Shown: positions 6,706 to 14,678 of the stretch, piece after piece
Position numbering within the stretch: the first letter of the stretch is position 1
Layout: each line of letters starts with the position of its first letter
Source: CAZCPB01 sp044223975
GTDB taxonomy: Bacteria > Planctomycetota > Phycisphaerae > Phycisphaerales > UBA1924
DNA length: 64,000 bases
Assembly: GCA_044223975.1 (NCBI GenBank)
Contig: JBGALI010000003.1
Span: 272,829 to 336,828 of the forward strand
Direction: 5' to 3'
Made by a program: the position numbers and the translations under genes
The notes under the pieces: generated by a model
What the model was told of the DNA's origin: nothing
What the model saw: only the letters and a program-made list of their open reading frames with translations
Database searches by the model: none

Positions 6706-9513
6706 TCAATTGCCGCGGGGGCGGGCGTCGGGGGCGTCGGGCACGGCGGGCGTCGGGGGTGCCGCGGGAGGGGCGCTTTGTGTTGCGGCACGCTCGACGT
6801 ACTTGCGGAACACCCGCTTCACGAAAGGTCCGTACTGCGACGGCACGATCTGCTGCTCCACCGCTCGCTCGGCCCCTGCCGCGGCGGCGCGGACGCGGTT
6901 GGAGGCTTCACCGGGCGTTGCCGGCGCGCGCGGGTCGTTCGATGGATCGCCCGACCACTGCGACACGACGCGGGACTTCTCACCGGCCTTGGCGGCATCC
7001 TTGTCCCGCGCATCGACCAACTCTGACTTGCCGTCCCACTGTCGCCGGGCGCCGGCGCGGTCGCTTGCATCCCCGCCACCCGTCACGCCCTCGCCGCGCG
7101 GAGCGGAGCCCGGCGTGTTGTCGCCGCCGGGCTGGTCCCGCATGGCTTCCGCGATGCGGCGCAAGTCCTCCGGGCTGGCGTTCTCGAGCATCTTGCGGGC
7201 CTGCTCGCGCATCTCGCGGGAGACGCGGCGCTGGTTCTGCACCGTCTGCGGTGACTCGGCGAGCTTGTGGAGTTCCTTCGCGAGGCGCTCGACCGCGCCG
7301 GGATTGGGCAAGGGTGACTCGCCGGGGCTCGTGCTGTCGTCCTTGGGTTGGTTCACACCATCGCCGGGCGGGGCGCCGGGAGTCTTTGGCGCGGCCGGTG
7401 GCGATGATGGATCTGCGCCGGTTTCTCGCTGCGTGCCCGTCCGCGGCTGATCCGGGCGGCCGGGACCGTCGGCATCCTTCTGTTCTCCCGCGGCATTTTG
7501 CGTGTGCTCGCCGGGCGCGCGCTCGCGCGGCTCCGGGGTCGGGCTCGCACCCTTTTCGCCGGACGGGGCGCTCTGGCCGCCGGGCTCGGGGGGCTGAGCG
7601 CCCGGGTCCTTTGCCGCGTCGCGCTGGCCTTCGCCCGCACCTTCCGGCTTCTCGCTGCGATCGGTGCCGGACCTGCCGCGGTCGTTGGATTCACCTTGCT
7701 CTTCGCTCTTCTGCGACTTTGACGCATCATCCTCGGCGCGACGCTCAGCCTTGGTCCCATCCTCACGGCGCTCGGCGGGTTGCTTGGCGCCCGGAGGCGC
7801 GTGATCGGAGGGCGAGCCGGTCTCGGAGGGGGTGGGTCGGACTCCCGGTTCGGCCTTGGGCTTTGGCGCGGCTGGCCTATCCGCGTCATTGCCACCATCC
7901 AGCTTGCGATTCGGGTCGCTCGACGTCGGCTCTTGTTTGTTCGGCGCGGCGTCCTTCTCGCCCTGTGCGTGCCGCGCATCCTTCGGGGGCGTGCCGGCGG
8001 GCGACTCCTTCCGATCTTTCTGCGACGCCAGCTCGCGAGCGGCTTCGCGCATCGAGCGGGCCATTTTCTCCAGGTCCTCCGGGGCATCGTCGCGGCGTGA
8101 GGATGACCGCGGTTCTCCCGAGGGCTTTTCCTTCACCTGGTTCGAACCGCCCGGCTGATCGTCGGGCTTTGGTTCGCCCGTGGGCGAACCCTGTTCACGA
8201 GATCCCTCGGGCGAAGGCGCTGCGTCAGGCTTGGCGGGCTCGGGCGCCGAGGTTGGGCCCGGGCCTTCTTTCGGACTCGGCTTCGACTTTGTCGCGTCGG
8301 CCGACGTCTTTGAGGGTGCATCGTCGCGCCTTTCACCCTTGGGGGGCTGGCCCGGCGTGGCGCTGGGAGCAGCCTGCTCCTTGGCCGCAGGCGGGCGCGC
8401 GGCGTCGCTCTGGGGATTCGGCGTCGGCGCGTCGGGCGCGTCGGCATCGCTCTCTTCCGAGGCGGGCTGGTCCGGTGATGAGTCCCTCGTACGCGAGGAT
8501 TTTTCACGGGCCGCTCGCTCGCGCTCGCGGATCTCGTCCAGGTCCCGGGCCAGATTTTCCAGTTCGCGGGCCGCGCGTTCGCGCGCTTCGGGCGACATGG
8601 CGCCGGCGCGCTCGGCGAGGCGCCCTGCCGCGGCGGCCGCGCTCTCAACATCGCCGCGCCGGAGCGACTCGGCGATCCCGGCGCCGTCGCTGGGCACGGC
8701 GCCCTCCGTCACTGAGCGTGCCGATTTGGCCAGCGCGCTCTTCACGGCGTCGGCGCGTTCACCGGCTCGCGTGGCCTCGCGGTCGGTGGCGTCGCTGGCG
8801 CGCTCCAGCGCGCGGGCCGCCCGTGCCCGGCCCGACTCGGCCGATTCTTCGCCGCGGGCCAGCTCACGCTCGATCTCGCGCACAGCGTCCAATTCGCGCT
8901 CCACGCTCGGCACGGGCGGACCGTCCACGTCCGTCGCGGGCGGAACCACCGCCTTCACCTGTTCGGCCGCCCGCTCGCGCTGGCTTGCCTCCGCTTGCGC
9001 CAGGCCTTCGCCCACGGTCCGATCCCGCCCGGGGACCCAGATCGAAACGGCGATCGCCGCGCCGAGGCCCGCCGCCAGCCACGCCCACGCCCGACCGAAT
9101 CGGAGGGGGAGTGCCGCGGCAAGGTTCACGCCGCGCGCTACCGATCCTGCCTCCTGCAGGGCGATCGCAATGAACGGGTCGTTTCCCGCTCGGCGTTCCA
9201 GCTCCATCGCGGAGGTCAGCCGGTCCTTCAACGCGAGGGTTTGGTCTAACCACGCCGCGGCATGGGCGTGGGTCCACTTGCCGAGCACCGCCCAGATCAG
9301 GCCCGTGGTCAGCCCGAACCCGACCGGGGCCGCGATGAGAAGCCAGACGGGAGCGCCCGGCAGCCACCCGAGCTTGTTCGCCCCCACCATCGTCAGGCCG
9401 AGCCCCGCTCCGACGGCGCCGCACACACCGCACCGTGCCACCAGCGCACGGGCGAACGCGCGGCGCGCCGCGCGCACGACCACGAACCCGACCTGGTCTC
9501 CCGGGAGATTCAC
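6706..9513 (-). CDS. Membrane-anchored, highly charged low-complexity protein (DUF4175-like organisation)
   Basis: This 935-residue protein begins with two membrane helices (about residues 28-50 and 57-78) and a short amphipathic domain (A-A-W-L-D-Q-T-L-A-L-K-D-R-L), followed by a third hydrophobic helix near residues 130-150. From about residue 200 to 750 it is almost entirely Glu/Lys/Arg/Asp/Pro/Ala/Ser-rich and predicted disordered or coiled coil. A more ordered C-terminal part (about 750-900) contains L-A-K-E-L-H-K-L-A-E-S and R-R-V-S-R-E-M-R-E-Q-A-R. The opening resembles DUF4175-type proteins found beside VWA/BatA genes, which is its neighbour here. Function unknown; an envelope scaffold partner of the VWA protein is an inference. 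Confidence 0.75.
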   Translation of the reverse strand: MNLPGDQVGFVVVRAARRAFARALVARCGVCGAVGAGLGLTMVGANKLGWLPGAPVWLLIAAPVGFGLTTGLIWAVLGKWTHAHAAAWLDQTLALKDRLTSAMELERRAGNDPFIAIALQEAGSVARGVNLAAALPLRFGRAWAWLAAGLGAAIAVSIWVPGRDRTVGEGLAQAEASQRERAAEQVKAVVPPATDVDGPPVPSVERELDAVREIERELARGEESAESGRARAARALERASDATDREATRAGERADAVKSALAKSARSVTEGAVPSDGAGIAESLRRGDVESAAAAAGRLAERAGAMSPEARERAARELENLARDLDEIRERERAAREKSSRTRDSSPDQPASEESDADAPDAPTPNPQSDAARPPAAKEQAAPSATPGQPPKGERRDDAPSKTSADATKSKPSPKEGPGPTSAPEPAKPDAAPSPEGSREQGSPTGEPKPDDQPGGSNQVKEKPSGEPRSSSRRDDAPEDLEKMARSMREAARELASQKDRKESPAGTPPKDARHAQGEKDAAPNKQEPTSSDPNRKLDGGNDADRPAAPKPKAEPGVRPTPSETGSPSDHAPPGAKQPAERREDGTKAERRAEDDASKSQKSEEQGESNDRGRSGTDRSEKPEGAGEGQRDAAKDPGAQPPEPGGQSAPSGEKGASPTPEPRERAPGEHTQNAAGEQKDADGPGRPDQPRTGTQRETGADPSSPPAAPKTPGAPPGDGVNQPKDDSTSPGESPLPNPGAVERLAKELHKLAESPQTVQNQRRVSREMREQARKMLENASPEDLRRIAEAMRDQPGGDNTPGSAPRGEGVTGGGDASDRAGARRQWDGKSELVDARDKDAAKAGEKSRVVSQWSGDPSNDPRAPATPGEASNRVRAAAAGAERAVEQQIVPSQYGPFVKRVFRKYVERAATQSAPPAAPPTPAVPDAPDARPRGN

Positions 9514-9583
9514 GCCCGGATCGTAGGGTCCGGCGTCGGGCGGCCCCCGCCCTTGCGAACGGGCTCAACCTACGCTTCGGTGT

Positions 9584-9657
9584 GCGCTCGTAGCTCAGTT
9601 GGATAGAGCGGCGGTTTCCTAAACCGCAGGTCGGCAGTTCGAGTCTGCCCGAGCGCG
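9584..9657 (+). tRNA. tRNA-Arg (anticodon CCT)
   Basis: A 74-base cloverleaf can be folded by eye. The acceptor stem is GCGCTCG (9584-9590) with CGAGCGC (9650-9656). The anticodon stem GCGGT/ACCGC encloses the loop TTCCTAA, giving CCT at 9618-9620. The T arm is GGCAG-TTCGAGT-CTGCC. The D arm has the usual AGCTCAGTTGG. The CCA tail is not encoded. It reads AGG codons, which are rare in such a GC-rich genome. Confidence 0.96.
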
Positions 9658-9808
9658 CTTGGGGGTCCGGTCGGGGATCGTTCCCGTGCCGTGAGTGTGG
9701 TGAAGCGGCAACTCCCGGCACGCGGCGCCGACGCCCCAGAACCCGGCGCCCGATAAGACCCGCGGGCGGGCCCTGAGGGATGTGCCAATTGGTGCTTTGG
9801 CGCAGGGC

Positions 9809-10234
9809 ATGCCGGTTGTACGCTTGAGGGCGGTGATTCACGCGCTCTCCACCCATCCCCTCGCTCTTTCACGGCCGCGCGGTGCATCCGTCGCCGGGCG
9901 AGCCCTCCGGCTGACCCTGGGTCTTGCACCGGCGGCGGCGCTGTGGGGGTGCAGCGGGCCATCGGCGGTGGAGCGGCGCGACATCGGTTCAGTCGGCCGC
10001 GCCCAGGAGGGCTGGCAGTTGGTGCTGGCGCCGGAGGAATCGGCGCCGGCGGGGGCGGAGCAGTACCGGCTGGATGCGACGCTGGCATCGCGGGCGGGGG
10101 AGCAGGCCTACCCGCTGGACATGTACCCTCAGAACACGCCGACGCTGGAGCGGGCCCGCTGGCTGTACTTCCCGATCACGCCGGGGACGTTTGTGTACTT
10201 CCCTGACCGGGCCCGGACGGTCTGGAGCCGCTGA
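9809..10234 (+). CDS. Small putative lipoprotein, unknown function
   Basis: The 141-residue product has an N-terminal Arg-rich hydrophobic stretch ending in A-A-A-L-W-G-C-S-G, compatible with a lipoprotein signal with Cys as the modified residue. The remainder is short and soluble, with W-Q-L-V-L-A-P-E-E, a Q-Y-R-L-D-A motif and an aromatic C-terminus (R-W-L-Y-F-P-I-T-P-G-T-F-V-Y-F-P). I do not recognise a family. The start is uncertain: ATG at 9809, an upstream ATG at 9782, or GTG at 9833 are all possible. Coding is supported by codon use and by the secretion signal. Confidence 0.6.
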   Translation: MPVVRLRAVIHALSTHPLALSRPRGASVAGRALRLTLGLAPAAALWGCSGPSAVERRDIGSVGRAQEGWQLVLAPEESAPAGAEQYRLDATLASRAGEQAYPLDMYPQNTPTLERARWLYFPITPGTFVYFPDRARTVWSR

Positions 10235-10330
10235 GCGGCGCTTGCGTTCCTCAAAAAACGCCACGGCCCACCGTTGAAGGCGGGCCGCGACGCTCCCCTG
10301 AGTCATCCGTTCGCCGTGGGGCGATCAGGA

Positions 10331-11278
10331 TCAGTCGAACAGGGCGGTGGTGGCGGGCGGGTCGATGCTCTTGAGCTCCAGGTTGGTGTCGATGCGGCAG
10401 TTGGACTGCGTGCGGTGCCGCTCGGCGAAGAAGAACCGGAGGCTGTAGGTCTTGCCGTCCTCCAGCCAGTTCAGGCGGTCCAGCTGGATCGACTGGTTGA
10501 CGGCCGAGTGGATGCCGCCGATGTCGATGACCAGCTTGCCGTCGACGAAGACCCAGACGTCGTCGTCGCCCGTGAACGTGAAGACCTGGCCGGCGCTCTT
10601 GCGGTAGACGAACTCGGTGTTGAGCTCGAAGGTGAAGTGGAAGTTCTTGCTGTCACCCTTGGAGTTGCCGAACAAGTCGCCGTTGATCGGGAAGAACCCG
10701 CCGAGGTTCTTGTAGACCGGGTCGGTTTTGTCGTTGAACGAGTACATGTTGGTGCCCGACTGGCGGCTGAGCGAGATCGCCAGCTGCTTCGAGACGTTCA
10801 CCCCGGGCACGTCGCGGTACCACTGGGCGAACTTGTCGGCGCTAGTCAGGGCGCCGCCGGTGCTGCTGGACTTGGTGCCGGCCTTGTCGCCGGTCTTGGC
10901 GCTGATGTACTCGCGGGGGCTGATCTTGTTCAGGCCCGACGCGTCCGACCATTCCTTGCTGACCAGGTAGCCCGCGCTGTTGTACTGGGGCTTGCCCTCG
11001 GAGTCGAGCGTGTCCTTGACCTCGCCCATGTAGTGGCCGAAGCCGGCGGCCGGCGTCAGCTCAAAGTCGGGGTGACCACCGGTCACGCTCCGCTCGGCGA
11101 AGTCGCGGACCACGCCGTTGAGGACAATCGCGGGGGGCAAGTTCTTGTAGGGGTCGCTGGGGACAGTATTTTCCCCGCTTGAACTCTGCGCCGAGGCAAC
11201 CGACACGGTGCCCAGGCCGCCGGCCAGCATCACGACCGCCAGCGAGCTGTGAAAGGCCTTCGAGCGAACGTTGAACAT
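10331..11278 (-). CDS. Secreted fibro-slime domain protein
   Basis: This 315-residue protein begins with a signal peptide (K-A-F-H-S-S-L-A-V-V-M-L-A-G-G ... ASA near residue 29). The C-terminal half carries the fibro-slime domain (TIGR02148, PA14-related), recognisable by T-F-T-G-D-D-D-V-W-V-F-V-D-G-K-L-V-I-D-I-G-G-I-H and a terminal beta-rich segment. The family was named from Dictyostelium and Fibrobacter adhesion proteins and is thought to bind carbohydrate in an extracellular matrix. ATG at 11278 follows a strong GGAGG site. It lies convergent to the small lipoprotein gene. No PEP-CTERM or dockerin tail is present, so it is probably released or held by its own domain. Confidence 0.88.
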   Translation of the reverse strand: MFNVRSKAFHSSLAVVMLAGGLGTVSVASAQSSSGENTVPSDPYKNLPPAIVLNGVVRDFAERSVTGGHPDFELTPAAGFGHYMGEVKDTLDSEGKPQYNSAGYLVSKEWSDASGLNKISPREYISAKTGDKAGTKSSSTGGALTSADKFAQWYRDVPGVNVSKQLAISLSRQSGTNMYSFNDKTDPVYKNLGGFFPINGDLFGNSKGDSKNFHFTFELNTEFVYRKSAGQVFTFTGDDDVWVFVDGKLVIDIGGIHSAVNQSIQLDRLNWLEDGKTYSLRFFFAERHRTQSNCRIDTNLELKSIDPPATTALFD

Positions 11279-11774
11279 GGGATTCCTCCACACCGAACTC
11301 GCCAGACCGTCCCGCCTCCGAGCCACGCTTTGTGCTGGCCGCGGCCGCGGAGCGCGCCCCGGGGAACGCCCCCGGAGAATGGTCCGACTCACCCTGAAAT
11401 TTGGGATACACACCCCGCCGCTCCAAGCCGCGGGAACGCGATTCACGCGGAAGACCCTCCACGGCGACCGTCTGTGCGGGTCAGGAGACCTAGCGAAGAC
11501 GGCAGGAGAGCCCCGGGCAGCGGACGCCCGCGGGAGGCTGCTTTATCAGCCCCGAGATCGCTGGTGAGAATTGTCAATAGATGATGCGGTCCGGCCTGCC
11601 GCGGCGGGGAACCATCGCGGGCCGGTCCGGGGCGGCCGGACCGACCCGAAACTCCGCGGTCAAAGCCCGAAGCCTCGACCGACCGATGTATGATCGGACC
11701 TCGCGCCGGGATGGCTCTGGCGCGACGGGCACCACGCCACGAAGGACCGCGCGCCCCACCACGGAGGGTTTTGC
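11279..11774. other. Divergent intergenic region between fibro-slime gene and murA
   Basis: No convincing gene is seen in these 496 bases. The strand towards murA carries a candidate -10 hexamer TATGAT at 11689-11694, without a good -35 at the usual spacing, and the ribosome-binding site GGAGGG just before the murA ATG. A short inverted repeat GGCTG-CTTTAT-CAGCC lies near 11536-11551. The rest is GC-rich sequence without recognisable features, so it presumably holds promoters for both genes. Confidence 0.5.
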
Positions 11775-13106
11775 ATGGATACGTTCGTCATCAACGGAGG
11801 GCGCCGGCTCGCTGGACGCACCCGGGTCAACGGCTCGAAGAACGCGGCCCTGCCGTTGATGGCCGCGGCCCTTCTGACGGACGATCCCGTCGTCCTCCGC
11901 GATGTGCCCGATCTGGCCGACATCCGCAACATGCAGCGCCTGCTGGGCGAGCTTGGGTGCGTCCGCGTCAACGACGGGGACGAGCGCAAGGGCGTGCTGG
12001 CCCTGCACGCCAGCGACACCTCCAACAGCCACGCCCGCTACGACATCGTCCGCACCATGCGGGCCAGCATCTGCGTGCTCGGACCCTTGCTCGCCAAGCG
12101 GGGCTCGGCCCGCGTGTCAATGCCCGGTGGGTGCTCCATCGGTGACCGACCGGTCGACCTGCACCTGCGGGGGCTTGGGGCCCTGGGCGCCGAGATCACC
12201 ATGAGCGCGGGCGACATCATCGCCCAGACCCCCAAGGGCGGGCTGCGCGGGGCGACCATCTTCCTGGGCGGACCGTTCGGATCGACCGTCCTGGGCACGG
12301 CCAACGTGATGTCTGCCGCGTGCCTGGCCAAGGGCACGACCATCATCGAGTCTGCCGCGTGCGAGCCGGAGATCGTCGACCTGGCCCGCATGCTGGAGTC
12401 GATGGGCGCCAAGATCTCGGGCGCGGGCTCCCCCCGCATCACCATCGAGGGCGTCTCGCAGCTGGGCGGGACCGACCACGCGGTGATCCCCGACCGAATC
12501 GAGGCGGGCACGTTCCTGATGGCCGCGGCCATCACCAACGGCGAGCTGACGCTCGAGAATTGCCCGACCGACGCGCTGCTGGCCGTCATCGACCGGCTGA
12601 ACGCGATCGGCATCGACGTGACGCCGATCGGCTCTTCGCGCGACCCGCTCCGGGCCACCGTCCGCGTCACGTGCGGGCGGGTGCTCCGCCCGGTCGAGGT
12701 CACCACGCAGCCGCACCCCGGGTTCCCGACGGACCTGCAGGCCCAGCTCATGGCCTTGCTCACGTTGGCCGACGGCAACTCGGTCATCACCGAGCGGATC
12801 TTCCCGGAGCGGTTCCTGCACGTTGCCGAGCTCTCGCGGATGGGCGCCCGCCTCTTCAGGCAGGGCCCGACGGTGATCATCTCGGGGGTGCGGAGCCTGA
12901 TCGGCGCCCCGGTGATGGCGAGCGACCTGCGGGCCAGCGCCGGGCTGGTGCTGGCGGGGATGGCGGCCGAGGGCACCACCCTGGTCAACCGCGTCTACCA
13001 CCTCGACCGCGGGTACGAAAAGCTCGAGGAGCGGCTGTGCTCCCTGGGGGCCTCGATCGAGCGCGTGGACGAGAAGACCCTCAGCCCGACCGAGGTCGTG
13101 GGGTAA
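11775..13106 (+). CDS. murA: UDP-N-acetylglucosamine 1-carboxyvinyltransferase
   Basis: MurA transfers enolpyruvate from phosphoenolpyruvate to UDP-GlcNAc, the first committed step of peptidoglycan synthesis in the cytoplasm. The 443-residue protein shows the UDP-GlcNAc-binding start (N-G-S-K-N-A-A-L-P-L-M-A-A), the catalytic loop P-G-G-C-S-I-G with Cys120, the pattern Q-P-H-P-G-F-P-T-D-L-Q-A-Q, and the C-terminal D-L-R-A-S-A-G-L-V-L-A-G. Having Cys rather than Asp at 120 predicts fosfomycin sensitivity. ATG at 11775 follows GGAGGG. No other mur gene is near. Its presence supports a peptidoglycan wall in this lineage. Confidence 0.97.
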   Translation: MDTFVINGGRRLAGRTRVNGSKNAALPLMAAALLTDDPVVLRDVPDLADIRNMQRLLGELGCVRVNDGDERKGVLALHASDTSNSHARYDIVRTMRASICVLGPLLAKRGSARVSMPGGCSIGDRPVDLHLRGLGALGAEITMSAGDIIAQTPKGGLRGATIFLGGPFGSTVLGTANVMSAACLAKGTTIIESAACEPEIVDLARMLESMGAKISGAGSPRITIEGVSQLGGTDHAVIPDRIEAGTFLMAAAITNGELTLENCPTDALLAVIDRLNAIGIDVTPIGSSRDPLRATVRVTCGRVLRPVEVTTQPHPGFPTDLQAQLMALLTLADGNSVITERIFPERFLHVAELSRMGARLFRQGPTVIISGVRSLIGAPVMASDLRASAGLVLAGMAAEGTTLVNRVYHLDRGYEKLEERLCSLGASIERVDEKTLSPTEVVG

Positions 13107-13201
13107 GGCCGCGGCGCCGTCAGAGATTGCGGCGGGAGCCGGGTCCCGAGGCGGCGGTCCGCCCGCTCATACGCATTCCAAAAAGTTTCTGCCCTCCTCG
13201 G

Positions 13202-13334
13202 GCCACAGACGAGGAGATTTCGCGCGGAGGCGCAGAGAGCGCCGAGGAAGAACGAAGGCCAGCGAAGAGGGGAATCCGTGCCCGTCTCGGCGGGCTCAGC
13301 GCCTCGGCGAGAAACTCCGGGAATTCGCCCCGGA
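13202..13334. repeat. Palindrome-rich intergenic segment, possible dispersed repeat
   Basis: Downstream of murA, CGCCGAGG (13240-13247) is the reverse complement of CCTCGGCG (13302-13309), and TCCGGG/CCCGGA (about 13316-13334) form a second small hairpin next to the 3' end of the HPr gene. The surrounding wording (GGAGGCGCAGAGAGCGCC) is of the kind often found as dispersed non-coding repeats in planctomycete genomes. With only one window its copy number cannot be judged. Confidence 0.35.
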
Positions 13335-13351
13335 ATTAAGTGGAACCCGTA

Positions 13352-13627
13352 TCATTCCTCGTCGAACCCGGCGTCCACCAGCGCCTTGAGCGCCTTGATG
13401 GCGGCTTCGGCGTCGTCGCCCTCGGCGATGACCTCGAGTTCGGTGCCCTGGCTGGCGGCGAGCATCATCATTTCCATGATGGACTTGCCGTCGACCGTGC
13501 AGTCGGGCTTGGCGACTTTGACATCGCACTTGAACGTGGTCGCCAGGTCGACGAACGTCATCGCGGGCCGGGCGTGGAGCCCGAGCCGGTTGACGATCGT
13601 GACCTTGGCCGTGCATCGCGTGCCCAC
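13352..13627 (-). CDS. ptsH: HPr family phosphocarrier protein
   Basis: A 91-residue HPr, the normal length. The phosphorylation site N-R-L-G-L-H-A-R-P-A is present with His18, and the regulatory-serine region reads G-K-S-I-M-E-M-M-M-L with Ser49, equivalent to Ser46 of Gram-positive HPr, so HPr-kinase control is possible. GTG at 13627 is chosen because GGGAGGGC precedes it by a few bases; a GTG at 13672 would overlap the upstream EIIA stop codon and add a basic non-conserved leader. It is the last gene of the hpf-EIIA-HPr operon. No enzyme I or membrane PTS components are in the window, so a regulatory role is likely. Confidence 0.93.
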   Translation of the reverse strand: MGTRCTAKVTIVNRLGLHARPAMTFVDLATTFKCDVKVAKPDCTVDGKSIMEMMMLAASQGTELEVIAEGDDAEAAIKALKALVDAGFDEE

Positions 13628-13668
13628 GCCGCCCTCCCGGGCGCGCCGCGCGGCGCGCCCGCCCCCGT

Positions 13669-14163
13669 TCACCCCGGCAGCTGCTGTCCGTCGGCCTCGC
13701 TCAGGAGCATCCGGATCTCCTCGGCGGTCGAGGCCTGCCGCAGGAAGCGGCGGAACGTGTCCTTGCTGAGGTTTTTGAAGATGACCTCCATGGCCTGGAG
13801 GTGCTCCTCGGGCCGGTCCTCGGGCGACACGAGCAGGAACACCGAGTAGACCGGCTGTTTGTCCAGGGCGTTGAAGTCCACCCCGCGCTGGGCCAGCCCC
13901 ACCGCCGCGCTGAGCTTGGTAACGCCGGTGTGCTTGACGTGGGGAACGGCGACGCCGCGTCCGAAGCCGGTCGAGCCTTTGCGCTCACGCTCGAGGATGC
14001 GTCGGAGCAGCTCGTCGCGGATACGGCCGGGGGCGTCGCCGGCGGCGATGATCGCGTCGAGCAGCTCGGCGACCACCTCGTCGCGTCCGGCCCCCGCCAG
14101 CTGGGGGATCACGGCGCCCGGGGAGACGATCTCGGTCAGCTTCAGCAAGTGCGGGTTCTCCAC
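13669..14163 (-). CDS. PTS fructose/nitrogen-type EIIA domain protein
   Basis: The 164-residue protein is a single PTS EIIA type-2 domain. The phosphorylatable His75 lies in G-R-G-V-A-V-P-H-V-K-H, and the family signature R-E-x-x-G-S-T-G-F is present as R-K-G-S-T-G-F-G. The C-terminal part contains F-L-L-V-S-P-E-D-R-P-E-E-H-L. With no EIIB or EIIC domain attached, it resembles EIIA-Ntr (PtsN), a regulator, rather than a transporter part. The start is GTG at 14163. It lies between hpf and the HPr gene, all on the same strand with short gaps. Confidence 0.92.
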   Translation of the reverse strand: MENPHLLKLTEIVSPGAVIPQLAGAGRDEVVAELLDAIIAAGDAPGRIRDELLRRILERERKGSTGFGRGVAVPHVKHTGVTKLSAAVGLAQRGVDFNALDKQPVYSVFLLVSPEDRPEEHLQAMEVIFKNLSKDTFRRFLRQASTAEEIRMLLSEADGQQLPG

Positions 14164-14194
14164 GCCGGCGCCCCCGAAAGGGAGGGGGTGCCTC

Positions 14195-14503
14195 TCATCG
14201 CTTGGTCGTCTTCAGACGTTCCTTGTAGTCCGCCAGCTCGCGGGCGCCCTTCTGCGCGACCTGGTCGATCACGGCGTAGAGGTCTTCGCCGTGCGCGTGC
14301 AGGATGAAGTCCTTGTGCTTCTCAACGTCGATCCGGAGTTCCGCGCCGAACGTTCCGTGCTTCTGGTGGTCGTCCTTGGAAAGAGCCAGCACGATCTGCT
14401 GGGTGCCGTCGAAGTACTTGGGCAGCTTCCCGAGCTTGCTCTCGGAGAACTGCTTGATGGCCTCGGTCACCTCGATGTTCCGTCCCACAACGTCGATCCG
14501 CAT
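14195..14503 (-). CDS. hpf: Ribosome hibernation promoting factor, short form (HPF/RaiA family)
   Basis: A 102-residue S30AE-family protein (M-R-I-D-V-V-G-R-N-I-E-V-T-E-A-I, then V-E-K-H-K-D-F-I-L-H-A-H-G-E-D-L-Y-A-V-I-D). It binds the small ribosomal subunit and stabilises idle ribosomes in stationary phase. It has only the N-terminal domain, so it is the short form without the C-terminal dimerisation domain. ATG at 14503 follows GGGAGG. It is the first gene of hpf-EIIA-HPr, an arrangement that echoes the hpf-ptsN-ptsO segment of the proteobacterial rpoN operon. Confidence 0.95.
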   Translation of the reverse strand: MRIDVVGRNIEVTEAIKQFSESKLGKLPKYFDGTQQIVLALSKDDHQKHGTFGAELRIDVEKHKDFILHAHGEDLYAVIDQVAQKGARELADYKERLKTTKR

Positions 14504-14678
14504 GTCTCCTCCCTGCCAGGTAGGTTCGAAAGCCGTTCGGCATGTCCGCCGGACGCACCCCCATCATAACGGGCCGACCCTGCAGAAGCGCCCCCCCAAG
14601 CCGTCGTGATCAGAGCACGGCGGGGGGCCGCCAACCTGCCGGAGAATGGGGGTGGTCGGGAACCCGGACGCTCGGGGA

